From NCBI GenBank assembly GCA_017311315.1, contig CM029666.1, positions 8,431,414-8,495,413 on the forward strand: a stretch of DNA of 64,000 nt, written 5' to 3'. Every line of letters begins with the position of its first letter. Position 1 is the stretch's first letter. Below the pieces are notes generated by a model, which saw nothing but the letters and a program-made list of their open reading frames with translations, was not told the origin of the DNA and did not search any database. Below are positions 36,096-48,997 of this stretch, piece by piece. The translations under genes were made by a program, and so were the position numbers. Origin of the DNA: Dendrocalamus latiflorus (lineage: Eukaryota; Streptophyta; Magnoliopsida; Poales; Poaceae).

Positions 36096-36617
36096 CCGAG
36101 GAAAAGAACATCGTACTTTTGAGCTGAGGTCCGCCAAGATTACGAAGCGAGCTCCATTGTTCCAGGAGCGCGGAGGCAATGACGATCGATCAGCCCCTCA
36201 GAGCACGTTCCTCTCCCTCAACTCCCCTTTCATTAGTTCATCCTTTCGTTCATTTATTCGCCCTGTTCGCTATGGAGGGTTCTTTATTTTCCCGGAGCTC
36301 TCTTGAATGTCGATTAATGGCCGGTTTTACACTACACTTTCTTGAGTTTATCTGTTCTATCTATTTTCCGGAATATTGCAGCATTTGTCGCTGTAAAGAT
36401 ATATGTTTCAAAATTTACCACTCAAATGTCTCACTGATATATAGATCATGGGCCACACTAAGTAAGACATAAGTGATAAATAATGAATTATCACGTTTTT
36501 ATAGTGGCAAATGATTAATTCTTTTTTTTCGGGAGTATCTTTTTTTTATCTATTCTTCTTGAGCTAGTTTCAGAAGAGGTGATTCTTGAAAATAAGAAGA
36601 AGCCTGATTCTTGAAAT

Positions 36618-36636
36618 CCCCCCCCCCCCCCCCCCC
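36618..36636. repeat. Poly-C tract, 19 bases
   Basis: Uninterrupted C run upstream of the first resolved B3-gene exon. The 36.1-37.06 kb stretch probably holds that gene's promoter and 5' UTR, but no start exon could be fixed. Confidence 0.85.
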
Positions 36637-37065
36637 AATGATTTTCCCCCGATGACCCGGTTGGCGCAGATGTCTATTTAATATTTAATTTTCCCGTCTT
36701 TTCAGCTCTGTTTTCTTCTGCAATGCGTTCACATTTTCTTTTATTTTGGTGAATCGGTCGCTTCGTGCCTGTGTTCCGGGCTATTGTTTCTTGATTTCTT
36801 TGTTTTCTGCATCGTCTTGATCAATTAGGTGTAGTATTTGATGTTTCTTGATCGTTCCGTTCTTTGCCTAGTCTAACTCGGTGTTTCTTTGCTCGATTTA
36901 TCTGTCTTCATCTTTTGATCGCTGAAGATTTTGCTTCCTCCTTGATCAGTTTGGTACTACTTATTGCCAGATGAGATTTTTTCCAATAACGAAAGTATTG
37001 ATCTTTCACTGCATAAATAATTATATATTGATTTCGTTGCTCTGCTTTTGTTGGTTGCTCTTCAG

Positions 37066-40000
37066 AGGAAGAGGGGGAGGCCACCAGGTTCCCAGTCCGC
37101 CAAGAACAAGATGGATCAGAAGATGGCATTGGTGAAGCAAAGGCTCGCCTTGCTTGACAGCGGCAGCAGTAGCAGCAGCACAAACACCAGAAGGAAGAGC
37201 GACAAGGACGATGATGATTTTGTGCTGATGGTGAGGACCTGCATGGAATCATTTCACATTACTGTATTTAAGAAATTGTTTGTTGTTCGAAGCTTCAGAC
37301 TATCACATGTTCATATATCAAAATCTAGTACTGAAGGGACTATCTACCGATACTTCATGACTTAGTTTGATAAGTCAACCATTTCTTTAGTTTTTTCTCT
37401 TTTGTTTGTTGAGATTTATCATGCTTATTATGTGAAATTGTCTCTGATAAACTAACATGTAGTCTAGAGATTATTTTCTTATGTTTTTCCTTTAATGCTC
37501 ATCTGCACTTTATAGTACAGTCAATACGCAATGACCTTATGCATTCTCGTGTTGTCAGACTATTTTCCCATCTGTTCTTCTGTTAAACTTGATCTTTTCA
37601 TGAGAAAAAAATATTTGGTGCTTGCAGGATGAAAAGCTCGCTACTGTTGTTGCTCAGCAGTCTATAGCGATTGATTGTGATGATACAGTGGACGTTGTTC
37701 CTTTGAAATTAAGTTCGCTGTTGCTTTAGTACTTTTGTATACATTAGGGTGTAAGTTTCATATAGTATATCATACGTAAGCATCAGTGGCTCTATTCGGA
37801 GCATCACTACCAATGATACTACTATTACTACATGACCAACAGATCACTATATATAGCAACAAGATTTTCACATTGTCGCAACAGTTCCTTGTTGTCTTCC
37901 TTTTCATCTCATAATTTTCACGAAGTGTACAACTTACCGTTCTGATGTATGGTTTCCTCATTATGGAAGATGGTGAGGCCAAGCGGAGTGGAGAGTGAGC
38001 AAATAAAGTTTCCTGGCATTCCTCAAACACACAATGCCCATAATACTGGCGCTGGCCTGGCTAAAACTACTAAAGTAAGATACACTACCTAGTTCCATCC
38101 TTGTATTTGGGCATGCAATATGAATAACTCTTATCATGGAAAATTAGAATTAGTAAATAGAACTTCTGAATTTCATTGATGAACTAATAATGCCCAAATA
38201 TTTTGACTTGTACAAAAATGTACTTTTCGGAATTTAGGTGGCAGACTCAATTTTTCTTATTGGATTGAATGGCAGAATGCAATATTGGATGCGCTTCTAA
38301 GCATGTATTTTCAATGGATTTTGCTATGTCCCTTTTCATTGCTCTATAGTCTATATAAAATTGTTGTGTTTTAAGCTACATTGTTCTTGACTTCCCATTA
38401 GTTCAAGACTGAATACTATGTGCAAGTTGTGACTTGACAGGTATCTGCTGTTAATGGCCAAAAGATATGTGCAAGGTACTTCAACTTTACTTGTTTCTCA
38501 TGAGTAAACTGCACTAAAAGTTCTCAAGCTTGTCCAGTTATGCACTTACATTCTTAAAACAAATTATAGTGTTCAGGACAACTGTGGATCTGCTATGGAG
38601 AGAGCTAAGGAGGTACAGGCGAAGTTACCAGCAGAACATCCTAGCTTTGTCAAGTATATGCTACGATCACATGTTGTTCGGAGTTTTTGGCTGGTAAGTT
38701 ACTATTGATTAGCCATTTTAATGTTTGCCCAATGCTGAAGAATTTGGTAATTATTTCTTATGAACAGCATGTGGACCCAAATAGAGAATGGGAGGAAACA
38801 CCTCCTGAAGAAACATTCAAATTACCTTTTTTATTAGAAGAACATATTACCAAACAAATGCTCTCCCCAAAAGTGGAAACTACAAACTTAAAAGCATCTT
38901 GAGATTCGTGAAATGTAGTTTTAGGGAGAGCATAGAGCAAGTCTTATAAATAAAGTATATGCAAGCTATGGATATTTCCTGAATGTCTTAGCTTTTACTT
39001 CTTCATTGAAAGAGTGCTTGTGCTTAAGGAAAGAGCCACCACAAGTTTTGCACAAGCCACCTGAAAACAATCCCTTTTTTCTTTTTTTACTTTGCATTTG
39101 ACTTTTGTGTTCCTCTCCCAGGGTCTACCATCTGACTTTTGCAACAAGCATCTCCCGAAGCATGACGCTGGATTTGTGCTAGAAGATGAGGACGGGCACA
39201 GCTATGATACAAAATATCTAGGTACCAAGCAGGGACTCAGTGCTGGGTGGAGAGGTTTCTCGATTAAGCATGGTATTAAGGTTGGCGATGTTGTGGTTTT
39301 CCAACTTGTGACATCAACAAAATTTAAGGCAAGTGTTTCCCAATGTTTTGATTACTGTTCACAGGATGCCCATTTATCAAATCCTTGCGGGTGCAGTCCT
39401 GACTTATCCAACAATACAATGTCATCTCGTTTTTGTATGCCTTCCGTCCAGGTCTATATAATAAGAGCAAATAACTTCACTACAACTGATGGAGCAATCG
39501 GTCTGAGTTTGGAAGTGTGCAAGAAAGGGAAAATACCGAGTGAGTCAAAGTTTATCTTGTTGATTTTGCACTTGTGAATCTATTATACATGGAAATGGGC
39601 TAACCATTGAGTCTCCTCAATCATGTGCCGTGTTCCACATGCCAGAAGAAGAAAGTTCCGATGATGCCAAGTCTAAGGAGGAACCAAAGGTTATCAGATT
39701 CAGTGACAAGTTTAAGGAGGATCCGAAGGTTATCAGAGTCAGTGACAAGTTTAAGGAGGATCCGAAGGTTATCAGAGTCAGTGACAAGTTTAAGGAGGAT
39801 CCGAAGGTTATCAGAGTCAGTAGCAAAGTAGGTCACAATGATAGCAAAAATCTAGTCAGTGAAGCAATTGACGGCATCACATTTTCAGATTCAGATGTCG
39901 ATTTTGGCGATATGACAAGTTTCAGTAACTTCAACATCGTCGTAGACAGTTTGGTTATCAACTGCAAATTTCCTGATCACCTACGCAGGACGTACTACGA

Positions 40001-40451
40001 GCTCTGCTGTGCCCAGAATTCGTTCCTTCACAAGCATCTGCTCAAACAATTAAATCCTACACTTGTTGTAGGAGTGATTATGGAGACGATCAACATCGCT
40101 GAGGGTATCAGGGCCTGCAAAGCGCATGCTTCCTCTCGCGGGGACCTCCTTTTCTGGAAGAAGACCTTGGAATCCTTTGAGCTGCTGGGCATGAATGTTG
40201 CATTCTTGCTCAAACGCGTCAACAGTCTTCTTGACCTCCCTGCTCAATCAAGAGATCCACCAGAGTGCGAGAAGTTCAGAGAGATAAAACTCGAGCGGGC
40301 TCGTGCCGGGGTGAAAATGAAGGCTCTTGAATCTAAGCTGTCGAATCTGAAGGATGCTCTGAAAAGAATAGACGTGGAGATGGATGAGATGGAGTCCAAT
40401 GTGAAGAAAAATGGCCAAGCGTTTCAGCAGCTAGCGACTGCACGATGGTGA
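37066..40451 (+). CDS. B3 domain-containing DNA-binding protein, multi-exon
   Basis: A plant transcription-factor-type protein expected in the nucleus. Exons: 37066-37230 (begins RKRGRPPGS, an AT-hook/NLS-like motif, then a Ser run and acidic patch); 37628-? ; ?-38074; 38441-38475; 38570-38693; 39122-39328; 39452-39539; 39646-40451 (stop). The phases of the last five agree. The B3 domain spans PSFVKYMLRSHVVRSFW (end of exon 38570-38693), GLPSDFCNKHLPKHDAGF, GWRGFSIKHGIKVGDVVVF and VYIIRANNF. The C-terminal part has a 13-residue unit (KEDPKVIRVSDKF-type) four times and a coiled-coil-like end. The intron 39329-39451 is GC-AG. The 37628 exon runs into TAG at 37727 in the carried frame, so its donor, the exon ending at 38074 and the first exon remain unresolved; an ATG at 37111 and one at 37970 are possible starts. 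It resembles the rice B3 group of Os01g0234100 from memory; no gene symbol is assigned. Confidence 0.82.
38770..38902 (+). other. Possible alternative terminal exon of the B3 gene
   Basis: An acceptor-like AACAG precedes 38770, and a frame that would continue from exon 38570-38693 in phase 0 runs HVDPNREWEETPPEETFKLP and on to TGA at 38902, followed by an AATAAA-like ATAAATAAAG at about 38946. Use of it would end the protein early in the B3 domain. It could instead be an old exon remnant. Confidence 0.3.
39675..39830 (+). repeat. 39-bp coding tandem repeat, four units
   Basis: Units at 39675, 39714, 39753 and 39792. Units 2 and 3 are identical (AAGGAGGATCCGAAGG start); unit 1 differs at a few bases and unit 4 diverges only in its last third. 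Each encodes 13 residues (KEDPKVIRVSDKF-type), so unit gain or loss keeps the frame. Confidence 0.95.
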
Positions 40452-42121
40452 TATATGCCGGCAGTTCGTGGTACTAGTTACTACTGGCAACATTTTGGGT
40501 GTCAGTTACTACTGTGATCTAACTTTGCAGAAGATAGCCACTGCACTGCATCGTGGTGACTATGCTCGTTAGAAGTGACGTATCTCTCTTCAGCTGCTTT
40601 TGGCGTTTTTGGTTTGTAGGTAAGGAAGCTCGTCTTGTACTCCCGGGTGTGAAAACCAACCATGCCGGTTCAAGGACCGAATCAAGATGAGCAAGTACGG
40701 ATCACAACGACATTTGTGTCATGGAATAAGTCTACTTAACTCCTGAAATCTTACGAGTCTTAAGTGTTAACTTTAAACTACAAAATCGAACATTTTATCC
40801 CCTTAAATATTAATATCATTTATTTTGTCCTGAGACTGATTGAATATGGTTTTAGTTAATGTAGCACCTACTTGACACTTACGTGGACAAGCGTACAACG
40901 CAGTTTAAGGATAAATATTTACAAAACCCAATAAAATTATAATATTATGGAAAGTACTTATTGAGAAGAATCTACACATAATTTTCTTATATCTAATCTA
41001 AATATTTAAAAAAGATATCGACAACCAAAGTTTTCAAAGTTTGACTGCATGTATTAAAAAAATGACTTGTTTTTTGAACCGGATGGAGTACTAAGTAAAA
41101 GAAGCATGTCACATCCACGTGGTCAATAAAAAAGATAGAAAAATTCAGTACAATATGCTTGGATAAATTGCAGCAAGGAGGCCAAAAAAACGCAGTGTTG
41201 GAGCTTTGTGTAGGCCAAAAGGTGGCCAAGGCCCCTCCTTTTTGCAACAAAATTCTTATGCGTACACTAATTTTCACCACTTCCATACTAACAAAAATGC
41301 CAATTTAAGTATGTTTCTCTTAGTTTGGGCAGCTCGACGTTTCTCTTCAAGCTCCGCCACTAAAAAAACGAATAGGCAATCATTCAGAGTTGCATTTTTG
41401 CCGGTGGGTGGGAACACCAGCTGCCCACTCTTGATGGAAACAAGCATTTTTTTCACACAAATATCACCACCGTAGGGATCTACGAGTGCAATTTCAGAGT
41501 CAGTCAGACTAGTATTTAATCTCAGTGAGATTGTTAGAAAAGAAATTCTATTTCTGACCACATGCTTCAATCTGGTACCTCATCCTCGATTCCGTCATTG
41601 AGCGGGCCATCCACCACCAAGGGCTCTGCTTGGGCTGCCACCACCCACCTCTATGCTACTAGCTTGCCCACCACCCTTGGTTCCGACATGTCTTCCAGGG
41701 TTGGTGAGGGATAAGAGAGGAAATGTTTACAGAGCACACGCGCACCATAGGAGTACGTGGTGGGCAAAGACGAAAGCTTCACCTCCTCCCCTTTCTTCTT
41801 TCTCTCACGCGCTCTTCTCTGGTGATGCGACGACGATTGGCGGCAAGGTGCTAGGGTTAGGGTTCATTGGGCCCCGGTTGTAGAGGAAGGGAGGGAGGCG
41901 CACGGCCCTACGGTGGGCGGCGACAGGCGGCATCACACAAGAAAGCAACAGAATATTAGGTTGGACAGGGTTAGAGCGGTGATGGCGGTAGAGACATGTG
42001 GAGTTTGCTTGGAGGAAAGAAGGCGGGAGGGGGGGGGGGGACAGGAAACAAGACGGTGGCAGCGAGGAGAAAGAAGAAGGCCGCATACGAAGAGGAGCCA
42101 GAGAAAATGGTCAATTCAAGG
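40452..42121. other. Intergenic stretch between B3 and CCT6 genes
   Basis: Includes the B3 3' UTR, a Stowaway-like single end (CCGGATGGAGTACTA, about 41080-41095) without a found partner, and a purine-rich block near 41.7-42.1 kb with a 12-base G run at 42029-42040. Short open frames on both strands have no recognisable similarity. Confidence 0.4.
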
Positions 42122-42335
42122 CCATTTATATTGGCTTTTGCTGATGGCTTTTGACTTATGAATAATAACTGCTTTAGAGAAGTCGTATGGAGAAAGAGAC
42201 ACTCGCGTGCGGTTTTGCCGATATAAATGAAGTCATTACAATATGTACTACAATCGACTAGTAGAATTTTGAAAAGACACTTCGTTTCAAAAGCTAGTTA
42301 CTGTAGAAAAGCTATTTATTGTAGAAAAGTAGATT
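42122..42335 (+). repeat. Dispersed repeat family A, copy 3
   Basis: GAGACACTCGCGTGCGGTTTT, TATAAATGAAGT, TACTACAATCGACT and AAAGCTAGTTACTGTAG match copy 1 at 5583-5805 in order and orientation. Confidence 0.6.
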
Positions 42336-42559
42336 TTAGAAACTAGTACGAACAGAGCCTCAAATAGGTGAGACGGGGCGAATGATGGTTGCACCAATTC
42401 TTTTCCCATGGGACTTGTCATTCTGAAGCCCTTTTCCAGCCCTTACCAACCCGTACCAAGCCCATTTCAAACTACACCCAACCTATGGCCCATTTGAAAG
42501 GGGCCGGTGCCAGCCCAGCCCAGCCCCAAAAGCCCAAGCTAATACAGCTCATTACCAGG

Positions 42560-42784
42560 CCTGGAGCCCTCTAGACGCACGGCACGCACACCACCAAAAA
42601 ATCCTGATCGCGTCGCGCCGCCACCTCCCAAAACCTGCCCTCTACAAACCCTACCTGCTCCCGCGTCCATCTCTCTCTCTCTCGCTTCCTCTAGTACCCC
42701 CGCGTGCTCTCCTTCCGCCACCAACCCAGGCGAGGGCTCCGGCGGGCGAGCGAGCCAGCGAGCGAGATCAATCCGTGCCCAGCC
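42560..42784 (+). promoter_or_regulatory. CCT6 promoter-proximal region and 5' leader
   Basis: A GC-rich, CpG-containing stretch with a (CT) run at 42671-42683 directly upstream of the ATG at 42785, typical of a grass housekeeping-gene leader. No TATA box is clear. Confidence 0.4.
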
Positions 42785-45700
42785 ATGTCGCTCCGCGTGC
42801 TGAACCCGAACGCGGAGGTGCTCAACAAGTCGGCGGCGCTGCACATGAACATCAACGCTGCCAAGGGCCTCCAGGACGTGCTCAAGACCAACCTCGGGCC
42901 CAAGGGCACCATCAAGATGTAATGATCTCGTTCCTCACCGCCGCCCGCACCCGCTCTCCCCTTCCGCCGTTTAGGTGGTGTCGCTAGACGAGGGACGTGC
43001 GGTGCTGTCGCTAGATCACGCTCTCTTAGTTGATATTTGATAGATTTGTGAGTTCTAGGGTTTTTTTTTCTCTTATTATTATTATTTTTTGCGTGGCTGT
43101 GGGTGTGGTTCCGTGCCTCGAGCCGAGGTGTAGTTGCTTGCTCATTTCTAGATTTGTGAGGCGTGGTATACTGTGTACCGTTTGATCTGGTTCATGGATT
43201 TGAAATGGTGTTTGGAGGACTCGGTAAATTAAATTAGCTAGTTGCGATTAACATTTTGAACAGTTGTTTGATAAATTTGCGATAGCGCAGCGACCCCTTT
43301 TAATGGCAGTGCCGCAGTAATATTGCTTTTATCTGAATATCTTTACTTTGTGCTGCCCAGGCTTGTGGGTGGAGCTGGTGACATCAAGCTGACCAAGGAT
43401 GGGAACACCCTCTTGAAGGAAATGGTATACCTTTACGCTTCACAGCAATATTTGTGATGGCCCTCTGATGTTAGATGTGCCCTGGTGGTGTGGTTTTTGA
43501 GGCCTCGTGTCGCTATTTGCAGCAAATCCAGAACCCAACAGCCATCATGATCGCGAGGACAGCGGTGGCACAGGATGACACCAGCGGCGATGGCACGACC
43601 TCCACCGTGCTTTTCATTGGGGAGCTTATGAAGCAGTCTGAGCGATGCATCGATGAAGGTCTGGTTACGGAACGCCTCTTCTCTGTTTTGATGTATCGAT
43701 ACAACTGCTATTGCATGAAATTTGTTGATTGCATCTGAAATATCCGTTAGGTATCTAGGAGCAATGCATAAGCTTGTTTATACAAAGGAAGGTGATTATC
43801 TTTGTTTACAGGGTGCTCTTTTTGTCAAATATGTAACTCCAATTTGTTGGTACAACTTTTGAGTTTGGTGTTAATCTTTCTGAACAATATGTTATTGCTG
43901 CGGGCTGTGGGCTGGTCTTCCTGGCTTAATGCATCTCTTCGTTGGCATAAGGCTAAGAATGAGCATGTGACAGTTATGCATCTTTTAGTTTTTCACTTGT
44001 AAATAGAAGCGCCTATATGTTATGGTGAAGCTAAAGAGTTGTCTAGCTGTGCCATTAGCCAACTGCTAATGGTTTAGCATATCACTGTTATTGAGATATA
44101 TGAATGTGATGCTGCATGAGCGCTCACCAATAATTGTTTGATCCTAGCAGGACTCAGTGGCTAAACTAGCCACCCCTAATAATTGTTTGGTCGTAGCGAA
44201 ATTAGTGGCTAGAGTTGATATCCAAGCCGAAGGATAGAGAGCAACACAATGTAACGCAGCGTCTTGATTAAGCATTATATTCTCTTTTCTTTTAAATTTG
44301 AGAAGAGATTACGCCAAGAAGTTCTAGCATGGCTCATTTTGTTTTGATGATGTTAATATGCTTCTAACATGCATTTATGAGGCTTATTTGGATTTTCATT
44401 ACACAAATTAACCAAAAAGATAATCTTAAAAAATAAAAAACCTTCTGCTCTAAGCTCACATCAGAATATTATCTTGCAATTGTAAAGCTGTTCTTAATGG
44501 GCGAGTCTTTATCTTTACAATTGGATACTTATTGTAAGTTTGTAGTAACCAATTATTATTCTTGTAGGTACTCATCCACGGTTTTTGGTTGATGGCTTCG
44601 ATGTTGCCAAGAGAGCAACCCTTGAATTTCTAGAGAAATTCAAGACATCAGTTGTTATGGGTGATGAACCCGACAGAGAGATCTTGAAAATGATAGCAAG
44701 AACAACACTTAGGACAAAGGTAGTTATAATCTGTTTCATCCTTTTCTCTGTAAGAAAATTTATGTATGTACTATACTCTTCCAAGTTTTACACAAAATTC
44801 ACTAATTTGCAGTTGTATGAAGGATTGGCTGATCAGTTGACTGATATTGTTGTAAATGCGGTATGTTTGATTTCTCTTGTGGTGTTTTTTTGGAAGCTTT
44901 TACGACACTCCATTTCTAAACATGTTTGAATTTTCTGTGCGATCTCTGCTCTAGGTTCTATGCATCCGCAAACCTGATGAACCAATTGATCTTTTTATGG
45001 TGGAAATAATGCACATGCGTCACAAATTTGATGTCGACACACGTCTGGTCTGTATTCATTTATTTTCTCTGCTCGATATAGCATCTTGCGAAATTTCATG
45101 TTTCTTTTGAAAAGAAGAAGTTCACCCATCTTGTTTAGACATGAGCTTGTGTTCTCAGCTATCTGCTTATTCAACTTTTCCGTAATATGCATCTCTGTTT
45201 GCTTTGTTAATTGTTACACAAAGACTTGAACCTGGGTTTAACATAATAATGTAACTGGATATTGGATACGATGTAATGCCAGAATTCTTACCTTGCTGCT
45301 TTGTTATTGTATAGGTTGAGGGTCTTGTCCTGGACCATGGTTCTCGGCACCCTGACATGAAACGCAGGGCAGAGAACTGTTATATCTTGACCTGCAATGT
45401 CTCGCTGGAATATGAGAAAAGGTGCATACTTTTACAGAGATATGCATTGTTAGATACTTTGGTTTCATTGTAGTTCCATTTATTTTGAAATTTGAATTTA
45501 GCTGCATGAAATATGAGAAGAGGTGCACACTTTTAAGTAGATTTTTTTGTGTTACTTGTATATCTGCCCGTGATATATATTGTCATGATCGTTGCTAGCC
45601 ATATTTTGTTAGAATGGACTACTAAAGTAATGCACTTAAAAGATGCTCTTCTTTATATGTGGTTGGGAAACTTATAAAATTTCACTATTATTTAACTCAT

Positions 45701-48003
45701 TGTCAACCTCTTGAATGTTGTGAACCAAACATGTAGTCCAAAGGTTGGCTTAGAAGCTAATTATATTGTTTTCCCATCTTTCATGCACCATTGAGGGGAA
45801 CTATCTAACTGACATGTAAGTTTGTCAGTGAAATAAATGCAGGATTTTTCTACTCAAACGCAGAACAAAGAGAAAAGATGGTTGCTGTGGAGAGACGTCA
45901 AGTTGATGAACGTGTCAAGAAGATTATTGATTTAAAAAATAAGGTAATTTGCATAGTGTGCCCTGAGTTCATCTTTTTCCTGTACTTGTTGGAAATAATC
46001 CTTCACATTGTTTCCTTGGCATGCAGGTTTGCTCGGGAAGTGACAACAATTTTGTGGTTATCAATCAAAAGGGCATTGACCCTCCATCCCTGGATCTCCT
46101 AGCTAGAGCAGGGGTAATCAACTTTTGCTCGATGGTTCTATGTTAACCCTTCAACCTCGAACTGTTCCAGGTTCCTAGTATAGAGAAGATTGTGGGTCTC
46201 ATGAAGTTACTAATTGAACTTGAAGTTTATTGGCATTATGCATATGCTGCTTTATAAGCTACAAAGTGATTAGCTAAGGTCAAGACAAACCCATGTACAA
46301 ATGAAATTTCAGCAACCAATTTTGAGGGCTAATACTTAAGGCATGCATATTTGGTGTAAATGAGATTGCTTGAAAGTGATTTCAACTAAGATTCAAGTGA
46401 GGAAAATGCACTTTAAAAGTATATGCGCATTGGTTTTTAGTTTTACATTTCAATAACAAATATTTTTTTGGATAGAAGCCTTGACAGCCTATTTTTTCCC
46501 CTGAGAACCACTTATTTTTTGTAGTTAAATATATTTTACTGGCTTGAGCATGTTCTTTAACATAATTTTTCATTCTACAGATTATTGCTCTCCGAAGAGC
46601 AAAGAGGAGGAACATGGAGAGGCTTGTGCTAGCATGCGGGGGTGAAGCTGTCAATTCAGTTGATGATATGACTGAAGATTGTCTTGGCTGGGCTGGGCTT
46701 GTCTATGAGCATGTTCTTGGAGAAGAAAAATACACGTTTGTGGAGAATGTAAAAAACCCTCGCTCTTGTACTATACTGATCAAAGGTTTGTTAGTTTATT
46801 CTTGAGAAATAATTGGATCTTTTCTGATATTCACATTGGCTTATGAACATGCTGTAAATCTAACATATGCAGGACCTAATGACCATACCATTGCTCAAAT
46901 TAAGGATGCTGTTCGCGATGGCCTAAGATCTGTTAAGAATACAGTCGAGGATGAAGCCGTCGTGCTGGTAAGATTTGTAAATTCCCCCAAGACAGCATTA
47001 AAATAAATGTTTGGTTGAGTTCCACATTAGAGTATCATTTAGCAGTACAGGGTAGCCAGGATTAAGTGAAAGAGATGTGGGTTTGGGGTTTTTTCAAGGG
47101 TGGTTTACCCTGACAAGTATTCCTTAGTTCTAACTAAAGGTCACAGTAAGTTTGATTACATATGCACCTTGTGTAAACTCCACAATTTTCCTAGTGCAGA
47201 GTGAACTTGATTTATGCCAAGTCGTTCCATGCAGTGTTGAGATCATGAATGGGATAGACCATATAGTGAGCTAATAATATTGACAATGAGGTCCATAGGG
47301 TAAACAGTCTTATTTTATTTTTGAGAATCCATTTTTTATTCTCATCTTCTTTCTCATTTGTCAAAATGTAGGGTGCTGGAGCTTTTGAGGTTGCTGCAAA
47401 GAAACATCTTATTGACAACGTGAAGAAAACTGTCAAAGGAGTAAGTGTGCTAAAACATTTATATACTTTACTTTTACTGGAGCAATATCACTGTGGTACT
47501 AACTTTAGAATCTTGGCAACAGCGAGCACAACTTGGGGTGGAGGCATTTGCTGATGCTCTTCTTGTTATTCCCAAGACCCTGGCAGAAAATTCAGGTCTA
47601 GATACCCAAGATGTTATCGTCTCTCTCCAGGTATATACACTTCTATTTTTATGTCTCTCTTTGCCTAAAGTTTGGAGACCTGGAGGTTTTTAACTATTTT
47701 TTTATGTTATCTAAAGAATGAGCATGATCGGGGATTAGTCGTGGGATTGAACCATCACACTGGGGAACCAATTGATCCCCAGATGGAAGGCATCTTTGAC
47801 AATTACTCTGTGAAACGTCAAATCATCAATTCTGGGTGCGTGATGCAGCTTTCAGTTTTGGACTTATTGGCCTATTCTTCAAAAAAATATTGTTAATGTG
47901 CTACTTAACGATTTTCCTTCGTTGCAGACCCATTATTGCCTCGCAGTTATTGCTTGTGGATGAAGTTATCAGGGCAGGCCGCAACATGAGGAAACCAACT
48001 TAA
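42785..48003 (+). CDS. CCT6: T-complex protein 1 subunit zeta (CCT zeta), 15 exons
   Basis: One of eight subunits of the cytosolic CCT/TRiC chaperonin that folds actin, tubulin and other proteins using ATP. Exons: 42785-42918, 43361-43424, 43523-43658, 44568-44719, 44813-44860, 44955-45047, 45315-45421, 45829-45943, 46027-46113, 46581-46785, 46873-46967, 47372-47440, 47523-47630, 47717-47835, 47928-48003. All introns are GT-AG and phases agree, giving 1,608 nt and 535 residues, the family's normal length. ATP-binding motifs are intact: TNLGPKGT (35-42), GDGTT (88-92) and GAGAFE (413-418). The start SLRVLNPNAEVLNKSAALHM and the MQIQNPTA segment mark the zeta subunit rather than another CCT. 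No lesion is seen, so it should be functional. Confidence 0.97.
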
Positions 48004-48870
48004 TACTTCGTTTCCTCCCTGTTGAGACATCCTTTATGAGCTGTCATGGTTTTTGTTTGGTTATTTGCCTTTTTATCTTTAATCTGTGCTAAGTAGTGAC
48101 CTTGGTGAGACATTCGTGTTCTATTTGTTTCACCTTTTTTGACTGCACTGATTGCACCTGTAATCCCTGTCTGTCAAAATTTCAAAATTTCTGCCGTTCT
48201 GGTAATCTGGGAATTACTGCATGTTTATATTTTAATGTGGGATGTTCTGGATTCTTGTTGAAATTTAACTCAGCACGCTGGTTTTGGGCAGTGGTTTGAT
48301 TCTTTGCTCCTTTATCATGGTATGAAGTCTGGATGGACTGAATCTCTTGCGAGTTAGTAGTTTGGCAACTCTGGTCATTCGCGACCTGTGTTTGTAATGT
48401 AGCTTTATGGCCTTCCTTTTTAGTTTATGGATTATGCCTTATTGCTTCCTCTAAATAAATAAATAAATAAATGAGATGTTCGTTTATCTTTTTTGGATAG
48501 TTTTTCTAAAATGGTTTATCAGTATTTAGTTTGTTTGAATAAGTATTCGTGTTAGGTCTAAAAGGTACCGGCTGCGCCAGAAAGGTAAATAAAAAACGAG
48601 CATTATCCTAGTTAAACTGCAGCCGGAGGTAGCATAGCGGATAGCACCAGCTACAGGCTGTTGTATCGAGCCTCAGATTCTACCTCAGCGTGCGGAGCAG
48701 TTCGATAGAGATCGCTCGAGCCAAACGATTCTTCCACTTATCCCACTTGTAAAATTTATTCGAGTATAACTGAATTATATATTTTTTTTCTTATTAATTT
48801 AATTTTTTGGGTGAACTAATAAGTATATGTAACTTAATATAATATTAGAGCTAAGAGGTCTTAAATTTAA

Positions 48871-48997
48871 GGCTTCTTCCCAAGTGGCGAAGCGTGCCCC
48901 GTGCTCTCCCACGAAAAACTCAAAGCGTAGCACTTCCGTATAATACTCCCGCAGCACAGCGCAGCCTCATCTCCTCTTCCGGCTGCTCGGCCTCCTC
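48871..48997 (+). repeat. Left TIR of the 48.9-52.7 kb MULE
   Basis: Inverted match to 52609-52740; the central ~75 bases differ at only a handful of positions, indicating a fairly recent element. Confidence 0.9.
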
